Origin: Acephala macrosclerotiorum
Taxonomy: Eukaryota; Ascomycota; Leotiomycetes; Helotiales; Mollisiaceae
Length of the DNA: 64,000 nt
NCBI GenBank assembly: GCA_014904845.1
Contig: MU119236.1
Location: 251,758-315,757 of the forward strand
Direction: 5' to 3'
The notes beneath the pieces were generated by a model. The model had not been told where the DNA came from, ran no database searches, and saw nothing but the letters and a program-made list of their open reading frames with translations. Of this stretch, positions 24,062 through 36,325 are shown piece after piece. Position 1 is the first letter of the stretch; each line of letters opens with the position of its first letter. The position numbers and the translations under genes were made by a program.

Positions 24062-25790
24062 ATGAGTCCAAATGCCGATGCTCCAAGTACGGGTGGTCCA
24101 CAGACCAAGACGGAAAGCGATAGCATCAAGATTGAAAAACACTCAGCGAAGCCGTTTGAAGTTGTTGCTCCGGGGAATCAGCCACAACCCCTCGATGCGC
24201 ACCTCAGTATCAATGAAAGGAAAGCGATTGTACGTTTGGTGGCCATCAATACCCCTTGCAAGTGCTGACTCAACCTAGGACCGGAAACTCGTTTGGAAGC
24301 TCGACCTGCATCTCGTACCATGGGTGAGCATGACTTCCCCACCTCAAGCCTCTCAATCTAACACCTGACAGCTTTGCATCTTGTACCTCGTGTCATTCCT
24401 CAACCAACGAATATTAGAAACGTCAAGATTGCTGGACTTCAAAAAGACTTGTATCACATGTCAACCGGAAGATATAACTCATGCTTGACCATCTTCTCCT
24501 TCCATACTCGTTTATAAAACCAGTACGCAACGTCTTCCTAAAGCGTTAGAAGCCCTCGATCTTCATCCCAATCACAGTGTAAGATTTCCTCCACTTGAAC
24601 ACGAGGGCATTTACTAACACCGAGAGTGTGATCCGGGGTATCGTGATCACGAGCATGGGCTTCGTCGAGAACTGGTCAGGTCTTATGGCTGCTTGTTGAT
24701 TCCTGGGAGTCGCTGAGGGCGATCTCTTCCCAGGTGCTAACTATTTTCTCTCGTGTTGGTACAAGAGGGACAGAGTTGGAGTCCGCACTGTAGGTACTGC
24801 CTCTCTTTCCCAGATCCTACTAACACCATCTAGCCAATCATCTTCTCAGCTGCTGCCATCTCAGGATCCTTCGGGGGGTTACTTGCTGCTGCAATGGAGA
24901 AACTTGAAGGCAGAGGAGGAAGACCAGGATGGTCATGAATCTTCATCATCGAAGGCATCGTCACGATTGGGTTCGGTGTCATGTCCTTCTTCCTTGTTCA
25001 CGACTTTCCTGATACTGCCACGTTTCTCGACGAAGAGGGCCGCATCCGCGTCACTCAACGACCGAAAGACGATCGGCAGTCAAGCGCTCGACACGAATCA
25101 TTCCAGATGTTCTACATTTGGGCAGCTCCGAGAGACCGGAAAACTTGGTGTGCAATGCTCATTTACATGGGAACGGACATGCCGCTATACGCCTTCTCTC
25201 TCTTCCTTCCTACCATCATCAAAACATGGGCTACAATTCAATACACACTCAGCTACTTTCGGTTCCGCCATATGCCTGCGCAGCAGCGTTCACCATCTTG
25301 GTTGGGTTTTGTCGCCGACCGGACTCGTCAACGTGGGCTGTGCAATATTTGTGCTTCCTTGCTTGGCATCGCCGGATTTGCTATGCCGCTTACGAGAACC
25401 GGTCCACACATTCAATACGCTAAAACATTTCTCGTTGCTCTGGGTATATATCCTTGTATCCCGAATACCATCTCCTGGGTCAGCAACAATACCGAAGGTG
25501 TTTACAAACGAGGAATCGTTCTTGGACTCGTGATTGGCTGGGGTCACCTAAACGGAATCGCCAGCAGCAACATCTACTTCAAACCACCTCGATACACAGT
25601 GGACTATGCTACTATTCTGGCGTACTTGGCTGTGTGTCTGTTCGGAGGTAGCTGCCTTCGTCCCTTCTTCCTGAAGCGAGAGAATGCTGCGAGACTTGCT
25701 GGCAAGAGGGATTACTTGATACGAGGCAAGACAGAAACAGAAGTTGAGAGACTCGGTGACATAAGGCTTGACTTCTTGTACACACTACAG
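24062..25790 (+). pseudogene. Dal5-type MFS (allantoate/nicotinate-permease family), heavily decayed
   Basis: The first two exons are normal (MSPNADAPSTGG..., then KLVWKLDLHLVPW at 24280-24325). The transporter core can still be followed to a C-terminus near ENAARLAGKRDYLIRGKTE. There are several lesions. The LCILYLVSFL block runs into a frame change near 24400. TAG occurs at 24547-24549 after VFLKR. TGA occurs at 24697-24699, where the family has Arg-Trp before FLGVAE (CGTTGG read as TGTTGA). A further TGA lies at 24936-24938 (GWS-stop-IFIIEG). Two compensating one-base shifts lie near 25226 and 25307. Both TGA codons fit TGG changed by G->A. The gene cannot make a full transporter. Neighbours are the OPT transporter and a GPCR. 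Confidence 0.85.
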
Positions 25791-26932
25791 ATGGCTACAT
25801 GGTGGGGCAGAGATCAGGGAGCACAGCAACGGCGCGTGGCGGAGCTAATTGGGCAGCGGTGGGAAAGATTTTCATCCCGAGGTTCTGGTTATGATTTCAC
25901 CAAACAGATGTTTTCAGCACAATTTCCGATTTTAGGCAACGGGAGAACGATCCATCGATCCAATACAGTCTGCTGTAGTAAATCCTTCTTTCAACGAGCT
26001 TGGGGGCTCTTACAGAAGCTCAAAAACGTCGGACCCCTCACAGCCTCTGTCTCCCCCGATGCTCACTCCCAAAATCAGAGGAGGATTCGATCCTCTCCGG
26101 TGTTCCTAAGCACTTGAGTTCACTCCAGCCCCTATGCAGGTCGCCTCGATAGCTAATACTGAGGAAATTGATAGGTTACATGCAAGCTCCCGCTGCGCTG
26201 GAATGGCCGAATTCGAGTGTTGGTTGTAGCACAAGGCGCCACCATCTTTGTGTTCGTGGAACGTGAGTTGGTCTCTTCCCGTACTTCTGCAACCGTTTGG
26301 TCAATTTAAAGGTACTCAGGTGATGGTTCACTACCGTTCTGCAAGGACGCGCTGCTCGAGGCCAGATGGTTTCTGCGTGTGATTCTATTTCAGGGGCTGC
26401 ATTGCAGAGCATGGCAATGCTTAATTGCCCCAGACCCCAAAGAAGCCAAACGAGTTCTGGCTTAGGAGAAGGAGGGGCAGCTTTCTTGGTAACGTATATG
26501 CCCAGCTTACAACGCTGTGCACCATTCCACACACCGTTTGTTGCATTTGTCACATTTGGGTTTCTTGGGGAAATGTTATAGCTGGGATTTCTTCAGGGCT
26601 TCTGGGCTCCCTCGTTCGTTTTGCTTTGCGCTGTTCGTGTTCATTGTTCTGCATGCATCACTTGCTTTGGGGAAGCTTGAAAATTGTGTACGAGAGGAGG
26701 CTAAGAGATAGTATTATCCCAGAGCTCAAAAGTAACGCGCATCGTCAGACTCACGACCTCACCCTCTTCGATTTAGGAAGCGAGATATACTTTCCTTCTG
26801 GCCTGGCTCCGACTTCAATGATGCAACGCCTCCGCACACTTCAACACTGCAGAGAACCTTCACATCAACGGTAGCCTCTTGGCAGATCTTCCCATCAAAT
26901 ACACCTCAGCCGAGAATAGAAAGAATAGCACA
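25791..26932. other. Intergenic, about 1.1 kb
   Basis: This is the 5' region of the GPCR gene. Open frames of 90-150 codons exist on both strands around 26180-26870 but none resembles a protein family or shows splice signals. Confidence 0.45.
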
Positions 26933-28391
26933 ATGGCATTGAGCGGTTCCCAGAAGGTGGCGCTGATCATCATCGAGCGAACGATGTCTTCGATTTCAGT
27001 CACTGCCACAATCCTACTCCTCGTTACTTACCTGTCTTTCAAGGATTTTCGAACGCTGCCCAATACGATCATCTTCCTTGCTTCTCCTGCCAACCTCATG
27101 GCTGGTGTTGCAGCTTTGATCGGTGGAAGTGGTTTGAAGGATGTGGACGGTTCAACTTGCCAAGCTCAAGCCTTTCTCCTCGAGTGGTGAGTAAATCCTC
27201 TACTTTTGTCCAATCTCGAGTCCATACTGACAGCTGCAGGTTCATGCAATCCGATCCTCTCTGGTCTTTGGTTGCTGCAATTACGGTCTTCCTGGTGTTC
27301 TTCCGACGCTGGGGTGCTGAGCGGATCAAGCGACTCTACTGGGTCTATATCCTCTTTTGCTACGGATTCCCTATCATCGCTGCCATCGCCTGCCTCATCT
27401 ACAAGAAGAATGGCCCCATGTATGGCAACGCAACCGTGAGTCTTTCATCCCCCTCTCCCTCTTCATACCGCTGACGCGACAAAAGCTGTGGTGCTGGATC
27501 GACTCGGCCTACGCCTGGGCACGAATCTACACCTACTACGCTCCAATTTGGCTCTCAATCTTCCTCTCCCTATCAATCTACGTCGCAGTCGGAATCCGTG
27601 TCTACAAAACCCGCTCCCAACTGAACGAAGCTCGAAACAACGCCTACTACGCAACCGGTACTTCCACAATCCGCTCCTCTACCGTCCGTTCACCATCAAT
27701 GCTCATGATCGAGCAAAGAACCGACATCTACCAAACTGTTAGCAATGCAACTTCTATCAAATTCCCCGACCCAATCTACCAACCTATCTCGATGTCCTCC
27801 GCCACAACGTCTCCCGACCCACCAGCTACTGCCTCAAGCGGTTACACAGCAACCGTTGCCGCTCCGCCGCAATCTCGTAACCCCTTCCGTTTATTGATCT
27901 GCTGCCTCTCCCGCACCTTCCACCTCTCAATCTTCGGCCTCAAACAAGCAATCCACAAATGGAAAAACATGGACGAAGTAAAATACAAATACACCAAATG
28001 CGCTGGCCTCTTCGCATTGTCTATCCTCGTAACTTGGGTTCCGTCGTCTTTTAATCGCGTTTATGGAATCATACATCCGGATGGGAAGTATGTGTTTGCG
28101 TTGAATATTGCTTCCGCCGTTGTCCTGCCACTCCAAGGATTCTGGAATTGCGTGATTTTCTTTTCCACTAGTATGCCGATTGTACGAGCTGTGTGGGGAG
28201 ATGTTTGCGGCGGAAGAAGAGTGATTTGGGTGGGTAAGGTGTTCGGATGGGAGGAGAGGGGCGGAGTAGGGGATGTAAATGTTCCGCTTGTTGATCGGAG
28301 ACCAAGTGTGGTGGAGAGTCAGAGGAGGTTGAGGGGCGGCGACGGCAGTGGCAGTAGGATGGATGATGAGAGTTTCTTAGGTTCGTTGTAA
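26933..28391 (+). CDS. G-protein-coupled receptor, fungal cAMP-receptor-like
   Basis: The model has three exons: 26933-27186, 27240-27435 and 27486-28391, giving 451 residues and all in phase. Seven hydrophobic segments are seen: five in the first 185 residues, a long third cytosolic loop (about 185-300, Ser/Thr/Pro-rich), then two more, around AGLFALSILVTWVPSSFNRVY and VFALNIASAVVLPLQGFWN. The Trp-Cys-Trp after the second intron and the WVPSSxNRVY motif of helix six match the fungal class with Dictyostelium cAMP-receptor resemblance (GprH/CrlA type), which signals nutrient state through heterotrimeric G proteins at the plasma membrane. The C-terminal tail is rich in Arg, Gly and Ser. No lesion is seen. 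Confidence 0.85.
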
Positions 28392-29488
28392 AGTACTGGG
28401 ACGGGTGGGACATTTCAGCGCTTGTCGTACAACATTTGGTCATATCAAAATGGGGCGGGGCGGAGTGGAGTTCTTGTAATGATCCGGCAGAGGTGGAACA
28501 TTGGGATGGTATAGCAGCATGGAGTTGGAGGCTTACTGATGAAAATGGAGTCGTTTCAAAATCCACTGCTCAGTCTTCCGAGACCTTCGGGGACGATGCA
28601 TCAAGGGTAAAGTGAAAGCGAGTTACCCCGCCCCCTATCTTACCCTGCTTTAAGAGGGGAGGTTGGAAAGCATATTCAGGCTAAAATGCATAGCGTGAAT
28701 TCCCTACAAGTGCCGGAACATTGAAATTAGAGCAAGATAACACATGTGAAAAGATAGGCGCATCGAAGTGGTAGATCAAGCCACTTCATTCTAGAAGACC
28801 GAAAGTGCTCAGAGCAGTGCAATGAATTCTCAGAAAAGGGACGAAATCGAGGGGCTTTACCCAGGTAAACAAGATAAACAGTGACATGTTTTCGGGTCTT
28901 CTATACAGTTCTAGGAATGGACGTGGTATTGTTGGGGGTTACTTCGGTCAGGTGACTTTGGCCAAAATAGCCAGCTCAGTGTCGTCACGTACTTGAAGGC
29001 TTAATTTGCTCCATAGCTTAGAGAAACCCATCCCTTCTTTCAATTAAAATTTTCACCCATTTTGACCCGGTGGCGTTCCTTTCAATTCTTCTTCCCCTAT
29101 TGCACCTTGTGATTTATTGTATTAGTATTAAACTAGCATGGGTGAGATATTTATTCTGAGCGCGGTCGTTGGAAATAGTACGTGTGCTTTGCCCCGTTAA
29201 TATCTTAGCTAAAAGATTGGAAGAATGGGATGAACACTTTAAGCAGAAAGGTTTGGAATCGAAGTTACATCTCCTAATAGCCTACAAGTCGACGAAAGCC
29301 TTCTGTCAAGATAATCCTGCCTAGTCACGTGGAGCTAGGTAGCCTCGCTTAAGGAGTATATCCCCAAGCCCTAGCCTTAGACCTCTTCTCTCCTTGCTTA
29401 GTATTCTCGTCGAATAGACTATTCTACCTACGTCTGGTTCTTGCTCGTGACACCTTCGGCATTTTTGCACGAAACCTTACTCCACTGA
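28392..29488. other. Intergenic, about 1.1 kb
   Basis: Two 3' ends meet here (GPCR on plus, STAND/ankyrin gene on minus). No frames or repeats are supported; composition drifts to AT-rich near 29040-29260. Confidence 0.5.
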
Positions 29489-32400
29489 CTAAAACATCCT
29501 CCTCCGATGGAAAAATAGCATGGTCAAAACGATGCTCCCAACCGAAGTGAGAAACGAGCCGACGCCAAATCCACCAGATACATCGTCCCTAAGGACAGAC
29601 CATATCAACGATATCAAACAACTGCAGAGAACAATACCAACGAAAAGAATGGTAGCAGCTCCGAAATTTAATGTCTCTTCGATATGTAGACCCCAACCAA
29701 CAGAAAGCGACTCTGGGGTGAACACTAGCCGAGTTGTTAACTTGGTGGGCAGTCTGTTCAGCCACCATCCGTCTATACAATCATGTGGGTTGTAGAACTG
29801 GTGCCAGAACGCCATTTCGGGGAGGTAGGTATCGATGGTGACATCTACGGGACACGGCCTGTAATGATACCTCTTTTCAATGACCAGCTGAGGCGGTGGC
29901 ATCTATGGAGCTTGTATACCGCCTACGAAAGAACCTCCCGGCCGCTTAATAGGTATAAGTTCGAACTATGTTTTCTTCGGTCAGCCTCAAATCCTTAGGT
30001 GAACTAAATGTATTAACATGGAAGTTTACCTTCACCAAACGTGCCACACCCAGCTGATATAATGAGAACAGACGCACTGGGTATCCCCTCAGGCTCTCGT
30101 ATCTCGCTTTTATGTTCGAAAACAGTAAGTGGTCATTTGCCAGATATGTCGTTTCGATCTGATCCAGCTCAGTCATGTATTTGCCCGTCCCTACGCACAT
30201 TAGGAGGAAGCTTTTCTCCCTTAGTGCAAGCGCAGATAAAGTCGCCGCTGAATAAATGGTTGACGGTTGCCGTGCAATCAATTGGTTCTCGTTCTGTTCT
30301 GACACAGCTCCTGCATTACCATTGGCTGCGAATGCTGTATTATGTGGAGTCTGCTGCAGGGCTGGCGATGATGCCTCTTGGGATGGGACTGGTCCGGGGT
30401 TATGCTTGACTAAACTTGCCTTGAAATCTTGGGGGGCTTGTGAGTGAAGAGGTTCAATATCAGCATAGAGCTTGTGTCCACACTCGTATCTCGAGTTTAG
30501 CGGGAGCTTCACGCGACGAATTAATTAATAATACTTACTCCGGTCCAGAAAATTCGCTGATGGTTATTCTTCAGCTTTGTGCAAGCAGCATCGTAACAAA
30601 AGACGCCTAATGATGACCACGATGCACAGAAGCAAGCATTTCCAAGGGACTTCCAATATTGTGACCAAATGGCAAGAAGTCTATCTAGGAAATTCTGAAA
30701 ATGAGTAACGCATAAGGACCATATCCAAACAAGCCTAGGGGTGTGTCTTAAATAAGCAGCCAGTCGATTAAGTTGCACCGAAAGCCCCGATTGCTTAGAT
30801 TCAAAGAGTCTATCAACACCATACGACATGTCCCCAAAAGGATAGTCTGGATCATTCATATCTTCTAGACAGACTTTCGATCGTGTTGGTTCCCATTCAT
30901 CAATTTTGACTCGAAGAACTCGACGTTTGTGACGGATGTGAAAAGCAGGCCGGTTTTTCTTAGCACTTCGAAAATGTTGTATCTCGACATGCTTTCCAGG
31001 CTGGTGGAGCTTCTCCTCTTGCAGCAAATATTCCCTCACATCGTTTCCTGAATCCTCCAGATCTTCTAACCATGACTGTACCTCATCAATACGGAGAATA
31101 AAGTCCAAAGGTGTATCTCCAGCTACCGTCTTGGAATGTATGTCAGCTCCTTCGCTTAGGAGGCAACGTACTACTTTTCGCCACTGGCTTCGATGTGAAC
31201 CAGCAACTTCAGTGTTCTTTTGATAGGAAGTCGCTCCTGATTCCGAGGAAATGTCTTGCTTGGGATTATTATCATGATGGGCCAGATTTGCGAGAACAGA
31301 ATGGAGAGGTTGGTAACCTATCAAATCGCGGGCTAGAATATTAGTAGTATGGTATTTTAGGACTTCTAGGTAACCTTGAGGAGGTCCCTGATAAAGGTGG
31401 AAGAACGTTTGCGAGTTATCATCTGGCTCATTTGGATCTACTCCAGCACTAATCAAGAGGCTTATCGTGGACATTATGTCTGGCAGTCGGTGAGGTGGAA
31501 GGCCAGCAGCACCAATAGCTAAGGCGTGCAAAGTGGTCCTATCTGGAGTGAGCTAACTAGAATAGAGACAATCAACTCAAGCATACCTTCTCTGCCAATC
31601 GATTGCTTTAGGATTAACTCCAGATTCAATAAGGAAGCGATACATCGCAGGATCGATAGTTTGGCTGGCAACCTAGTAGAATCCTCAGTAAAAATAGATG
31701 CAATGGCTGGGTGGAAGATAGATGGTACATGGAGAAGGCTCCTCCCTTGCTCGTCTACCCCAGCGAAACCGTAGCCCTCTAGATTAAGATAATCCATCAA
31801 TCCTTGAATATCTCCGCTGATGCATAGTGCGATGACGTCGGCCGAAAGGGTGCTCGGAGACACGCGCAATTGCCAAGAGTGAAAAGCACGATTCTTTTCC
31901 ATTTCGATGGAGAGGCGATGACTCTTCCAGAAAGGTGATTTGATTGTGAGATGAGCTCTGACTCTCAGCTTGTCCGATTGGAATTTGCTACTGAAATTTC
32001 CGTTTAGTTTGTTCTTCAATCCTAGTTACCATCGTAAATACCTTTTCTCGCACATAAAAACAACTCCGGGGAGCAGGACATATCGATATCTTGAACTATA
32101 CCGTTGATTATGATCGATACTGGCTTCCAATTTCGATAAACTGAACGCCAATTCATCCAATTTTGTGGTGACATAGTCGACCGATATACCCGAGGCGGTA
32201 TTGCTTGAGACGTTGAGCTTAGTCTTCTGCTAGTCTGCCGTTGCTACTGCGGCTAGGCTTTTCAATTGGTTGTTACAGAGAGATAAAAATTGCTTGTAAG
32301 TCCCGATCTGATTGTCCCACTGTTGACTGTCGCCGAAGTCGTTTTCGATGTGGTTTGTCATATCTTTGAGAGATTCTAATTGGCGCGTGATAATTACTCC

Positions 32401-33197
32401 AGCGGGGGGAGTCTTTGCCAATGCCGATGATTGACGTCCACAGGGAAATGAACTGGGAAATAGACGACCTCAATTCACCGAGCATATTCAGAAGTTCCTT
32501 TTGAGAGTTTGGCATCCTGGATGAAAATAGCGCCGGCTTTTTGATGATATCAAGACCTTTTGGGCTTTGTGTACTATGAGTCCGAGGATATTCACTCATT
32601 GTAGACGATACCATCTGTGAGATGGAGCGGCCGAGTAACCCCTCGTGCGGGCTGTCATTTGTCAAGTTACCTGTGGGACATTCAGTGAGTCCGAGACTTC
32701 ATTAGGTCAGCATGCTATCCCTAGCAAGATGTGTTCAAAGCTTACTTAGTATAAACTTTGTTCGCCAACAGAAAGAATTCATGTACGCGTTCTAGTTCGA
32801 AGACCTAGGCACGACCATGGAAAGCTTGAAAAGCGACATGCAATGTCTTCAGTTGCTCCCTCGTCGACTTTCCTTTCCCAACAAATCGATCGATATCGGT
32901 TGCGAGGCGTCTAGCAGATGATTGTAAAGCCTCGATTCCTTTCAGGCACAACTCTGCACACTTCTGTGCTGATTCGCTGTTGGATCCGGAGAATACGATA
33001 GAAGAAGTTGCATTATCTGCCGCTATATTAGAAAGAACGGAAGTCAACCCTTGAAGGTTATGAAGTGTCGTGACGGGACTCGATTCATCAAATTCGATTC
33101 CAGAGGTCATCTCATTGATTCGTCTGAGCTCATCATTAGCTTGCATAGCGAGGGACGCAATTGCGACAAAAGAAGCGGAGTAAGATAAACCGTCCAT
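29489..33197 (-). pseudogene. STAND-N / ankyrin / membrane-tail protein, broken by several TAG stops
   Basis: The order on the minus strand is as follows. An N-terminal fungal STAND-type helical domain starts at 33197 (MDGLSYSASFVAIASLAMQ). A helical middle follows (SQKELLNMLGELRSSISQF; ESLKDMTNHIENDFGDSQQ). An ankyrin-like region comes next (CISGDIQGLMDYL; LISAGVDPNEPDDNSQTFFH), and then the YECGHKLYADI segment. The C-terminus is a hydrophobic tail with CIDGWWLNRLP and two membrane helices ending at 29489. I recognise this composite as a large fungal family of unknown role. In-frame TAG occurs at 32807-32805 (after FHGRA) and 32232-32230 (after VATAD). A one-base excess in a C run near 32400 shifts the frame, and another TAG follows the exon near 31560. 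Exon edges in the middle are approximate. It is best read as a decayed gene. Confidence 0.75.
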
Positions 33198-33817
33198 GAT
33201 ATAGGTTGTCAATTAGACGTATTGTTTCATTAGATTTTGATGCTATAATTTGGAAAGATATTGTGGAGTGACGGTGTAATAAAAGATCCTAGTTCCCCTA
33301 CTCGGTAACAGAAGGGCTGTGCCATTGGGCCTGCATGCACCCCGTGAAATGCAAATCGCCTTACATAGAGCCCGACCCTCCCTCGCTACCATATTGGTCG
33401 ACGTAGTGAAAAAATGAGTGGCCTCAGGAAGCCACAAGACGCCTCCGAGACGTCATTGGACGAGTTTATCATCCTTACAGCCTTGTTCTGTCATCGCGAA
33501 ACCAACCAAGACCTATATCTCAATTACCACAATTTCAAAATGAGAACGCCAAATAATCTTCTTGGAAGGATTCGGCACGGGAGGAAGGTTGAAGAACGAT
33601 AAAAATGACAGCGTGGAGTAGGAGGTCTTGCGAAATCAAATTCCCAGCATTTCAATATCCCAACCTTGACATGGCAATCGTGGAGCCTTAGCGACGCCTA
33701 ATCATGATTTTTGACCAATGATCGTTCCTACTTGAAGAAAGTGGGGAGAGAACGTCCCAGCCTTGCTGGGACACTGAGAACGCCCTTTCATGGTCCCCTC
33801 TTATGAGCTGCCGCTGT
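33198..33817. other. Intergenic, 620 bp
   Basis: This is the 5' region of the STAND/ankyrin gene. A 62-codon frame at 33414 has no support. Confidence 0.5.
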
Positions 33818-35332
33818 TCAGCTGGCGTTCGTTTTTATTCCCACCAGGTCAAAAGAAGGACCCATGGGACACCCCCGACTCTCACGCCTAAGCATCTGCC
33901 TCGCCTGCGTATCCTGCTTCTGTATCACCTCACCAAGCTCTTCCCTCTCCTTCGCCTCCGAGACTACGTCTTGACTTCCCTCCAACGCTTCTCGCAACTC
34001 CGCATCGTGTTTCCTCTCGAACTCCATTGCGGCACTGAGACGCTCCTGGAAAGCAGCTTGCTGTGCTTCCTCCGCGATGACTGCATAATGACAACGTCGA
34101 TAGGTTCCTAGGGCACTCAGAAAGAAGCCTACAACTTCCAGACTGAACAAGATTGGTAGGGTGTATGATAAATGTGGATTGCATCCTGCAGACCAGATAT
34201 CGATGAGTGTCAGGTAAGCTTCATGTGCTGGCATCGCGTACGCCCATCTATAGAAGCCAGAAGACAGCTCGAAAGGAACGAGAATCGATGACACATTGAA
34301 GACAATCCAGGTTATCAGCGCCATAGGCATGAATTGCCCTGGAAGCCAGACCGTAAAGATATCAAGCCATTGAAAGTTGACGTGAGCGAAGAGCCAGAGG
34401 GTCATCCACGTCAGGACGAATTGATTCCCGTTGACATCCCAGCCTGCTTTAAATGCCCATATCGAGCCTGAGACACACAAGGATCCGGAGAGGGTGTAGG
34501 CGAGTGAGATTGCGGTGCGGTAGGCGACGATCCGATGAGGGAGGAATCGAACGTAAAATTTGAATTGGGCGTAGAGTCCGTTGATGGTTCCGAGGTAGAA
34601 GAACTCTTGGATCAAGATCAGGATGATTACAAGTGTGTTGTAGATCAGTCTTGAACCTTGGGATGTTGGTTGAAGGTTATCGTTGGAGATTTGCCAGGGG
34701 TTAGCGAAGACGGAGATGGAGGCGGGGTCACTGGTGTTCAAGGTCTGAAGTGCTCCCGTTCCATTGATGGCCGAATAAGCGACACGAGCGGCGGATGAGA
34801 GAGCTTGAATATTGGCTGAGATCGAGCTATCTACGACTGCTGGATATCGAGCCTCGTTCCAGATGTAGGCCAAGACATCAGAGCGGTTGTAGGCACTGGC
34901 TGATGAGCTTCCGGAAAGTGCGCTCTCGAGTCTTTGAGACGCTCCCGGGAGAATGTAAATGGCTGCCCAGTAGTCTGTCTTGCATACAGATTCTCTCAAT
35001 TGGTCGACGGAAGGATACTGGGAAGCTGATTTCTCCTGGAGAGACGGGAAGTTGTCTGCTTTCAGCTCGGCATATGCATTTCGAACAGAGGTACCGATGA
35101 CCCCTCCATCGTAGTCCACAAGGGCAATGTTGAAATTATGCGTACGTCTGTCTTGCTGGAAGATGGCACCAAAGATGTAGCAGAAAAGCCCAAGGAAAAG
35201 GAGCTGCAATAGCAGAAAGTTGAGCCCGGCAGCCTTGAGGTAAGCAGTGCGGGAGGGCCGGATTTCACGCTCGTGACCTTTCAGCCGACCTGTCCGATCT
35301 CGAGCTTTCGGGTATCCTTGGAGAATCGCCAT
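33818..35332 (-). CDS. SNG1-like membrane protein (DUF3533 / ABC-2-like permease)
   Basis: This is a single exon of 504 residues. A hydrophobic helix near residue 40 (LNFLLLQLLFLGLFCYIFGA) is followed by an outside loop with FNIALVDYDGG and KTDYWAAIYILPGASQRLE, then five or six membrane helices and a charged coiled-coil-like tail (EAQQAAFQERLSAAMEFERKHDAEL). This order matches the fungal family of yeast Sng1, a plasma-membrane protein linked to nitrosoguanidine resistance and lipid asymmetry. It resembles the permease half of ABC-2 exporters but has no ATPase in the window. The gene is intact. Confidence 0.9.
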   Translation of the reverse strand: MAILQGYPKARDRTGRLKGHEREIRPSRTAYLKAAGLNFLLLQLLFLGLFCYIFGAIFQQDRRTHNFNIALVDYDGGVIGTSVRNAYAELKADNFPSLQEKSASQYPSVDQLRESVCKTDYWAAIYILPGASQRLESALSGSSSASAYNRSDVLAYIWNEARYPAVVDSSISANIQALSSAARVAYSAINGTGALQTLNTSDPASISVFANPWQISNDNLQPTSQGSRLIYNTLVIILILIQEFFYLGTINGLYAQFKFYVRFLPHRIVAYRTAISLAYTLSGSLCVSGSIWAFKAGWDVNGNQFVLTWMTLWLFAHVNFQWLDIFTVWLPGQFMPMALITWIVFNVSSILVPFELSSGFYRWAYAMPAHEAYLTLIDIWSAGCNPHLSYTLPILFSLEVVGFFLSALGTYRRCHYAVIAEEAQQAAFQERLSAAMEFERKHDAELREALEGSQDVVSEAKEREELGEVIQKQDTQARQMLRRESRGCPMGPSFDLVGIKTNAS

Positions 35333-36325
35333 ATCTGATGAAAGAATAACAAAGGCCTGGACAATGGCCTGATCAAAGCAAAATCGAAAGAAGATAAGGA
35401 GGAATTCACTTTTAATTTAAGGGCTGGGTATCCGTAGCAAATGCAAGCTGCTTAATAAGCCACGTCATATCCCGCAGCCCGCTGCAACGAATACCTTAAT
35501 GCCGCGAAGGACCTCGTTCGCTCGACACATTCTTGCTCTCCACGATGTTTCCCCCGAGGAGATATGTACCTGCATTGTTCGTCGATTCGCGATGACTCGG
35601 CGAGGATGTATGCAGCCAATCCGGAGGCTGAAAGACTGTCACTACGGGACGGGATTACTGCGCGACGGATCCATCAATCTGCTTACGAAGCAGAGGAGGT
35701 GTTTGAGGCTCACGGGATTTGACCATGTTTGCTTGATGGCTTTCGCGGCGCGCTCCTCGGGGCACTGGTAGTTGTTTGTCTCGATGTTGCGCATCTGTCG
35801 TGGTGTTGTGGAAGCAGTTTGGTTGGACGCGATGCGGGAGCATCGCGGTTGTGATTTTGAAGGGTGTAAACGGAGTTGATTCTTCTAAATCTACTCTTTA
35901 CGGAAGAGCTTCGAACCAAGCTGACTAATAAAACGTGATGTCACGTGATTGTTATCAAATCTATGTGGGTTTACAAGCGAGGACTTCAACTCGCTGAACG
36001 AACATCCTGCTTCCAACATGTTGGAATACTTTCTCTTCTGCTACAACAATTTGAGAAGTTCTTCTGCATATCAAAATTCTCACTTTCGTCGTGTTCTTGA
36101 TGTTTGAGATGAATTGGTCTGCGATTTGTTAGGACGTAGGGTAGGGACTTCTCAGACTCGACCCTGTGTCTATCTGAAAAGGCAGGAACCACCAAGTGGA
36201 CCATGTCTCTCTTCTTTCGTCTCTTGATTCTCTTTCTTCAATTTTGCTCATCGTATCACACAATCATCACGCTGCAGTATCACAATTGTATCAAATACGT
36301 CCTTTTTGGTTAGTTCTCTTGCATC
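35333..36325. other. Divergent promoter region, about 1 kb
   Basis: This separates the SNG1-like gene from the DHA1-like transporter, which are transcribed away from each other; a shared drug-response control would be plausible but is not shown. A CACGTGA E-box-like site lies at 35943-35949. No coding frame is supported. Confidence 0.45.

Noticed and set aside
25801..26117. C-terminal extension of the 24-kb permease frame
   Set aside because: The family tail ends near 25790; the rest has no resemblance and probably results from loss of the stop codon.
33414..33602. Small plus-strand frame in a promoter-like gap
   Set aside because: Too short, with no resemblance to anything and no start context.
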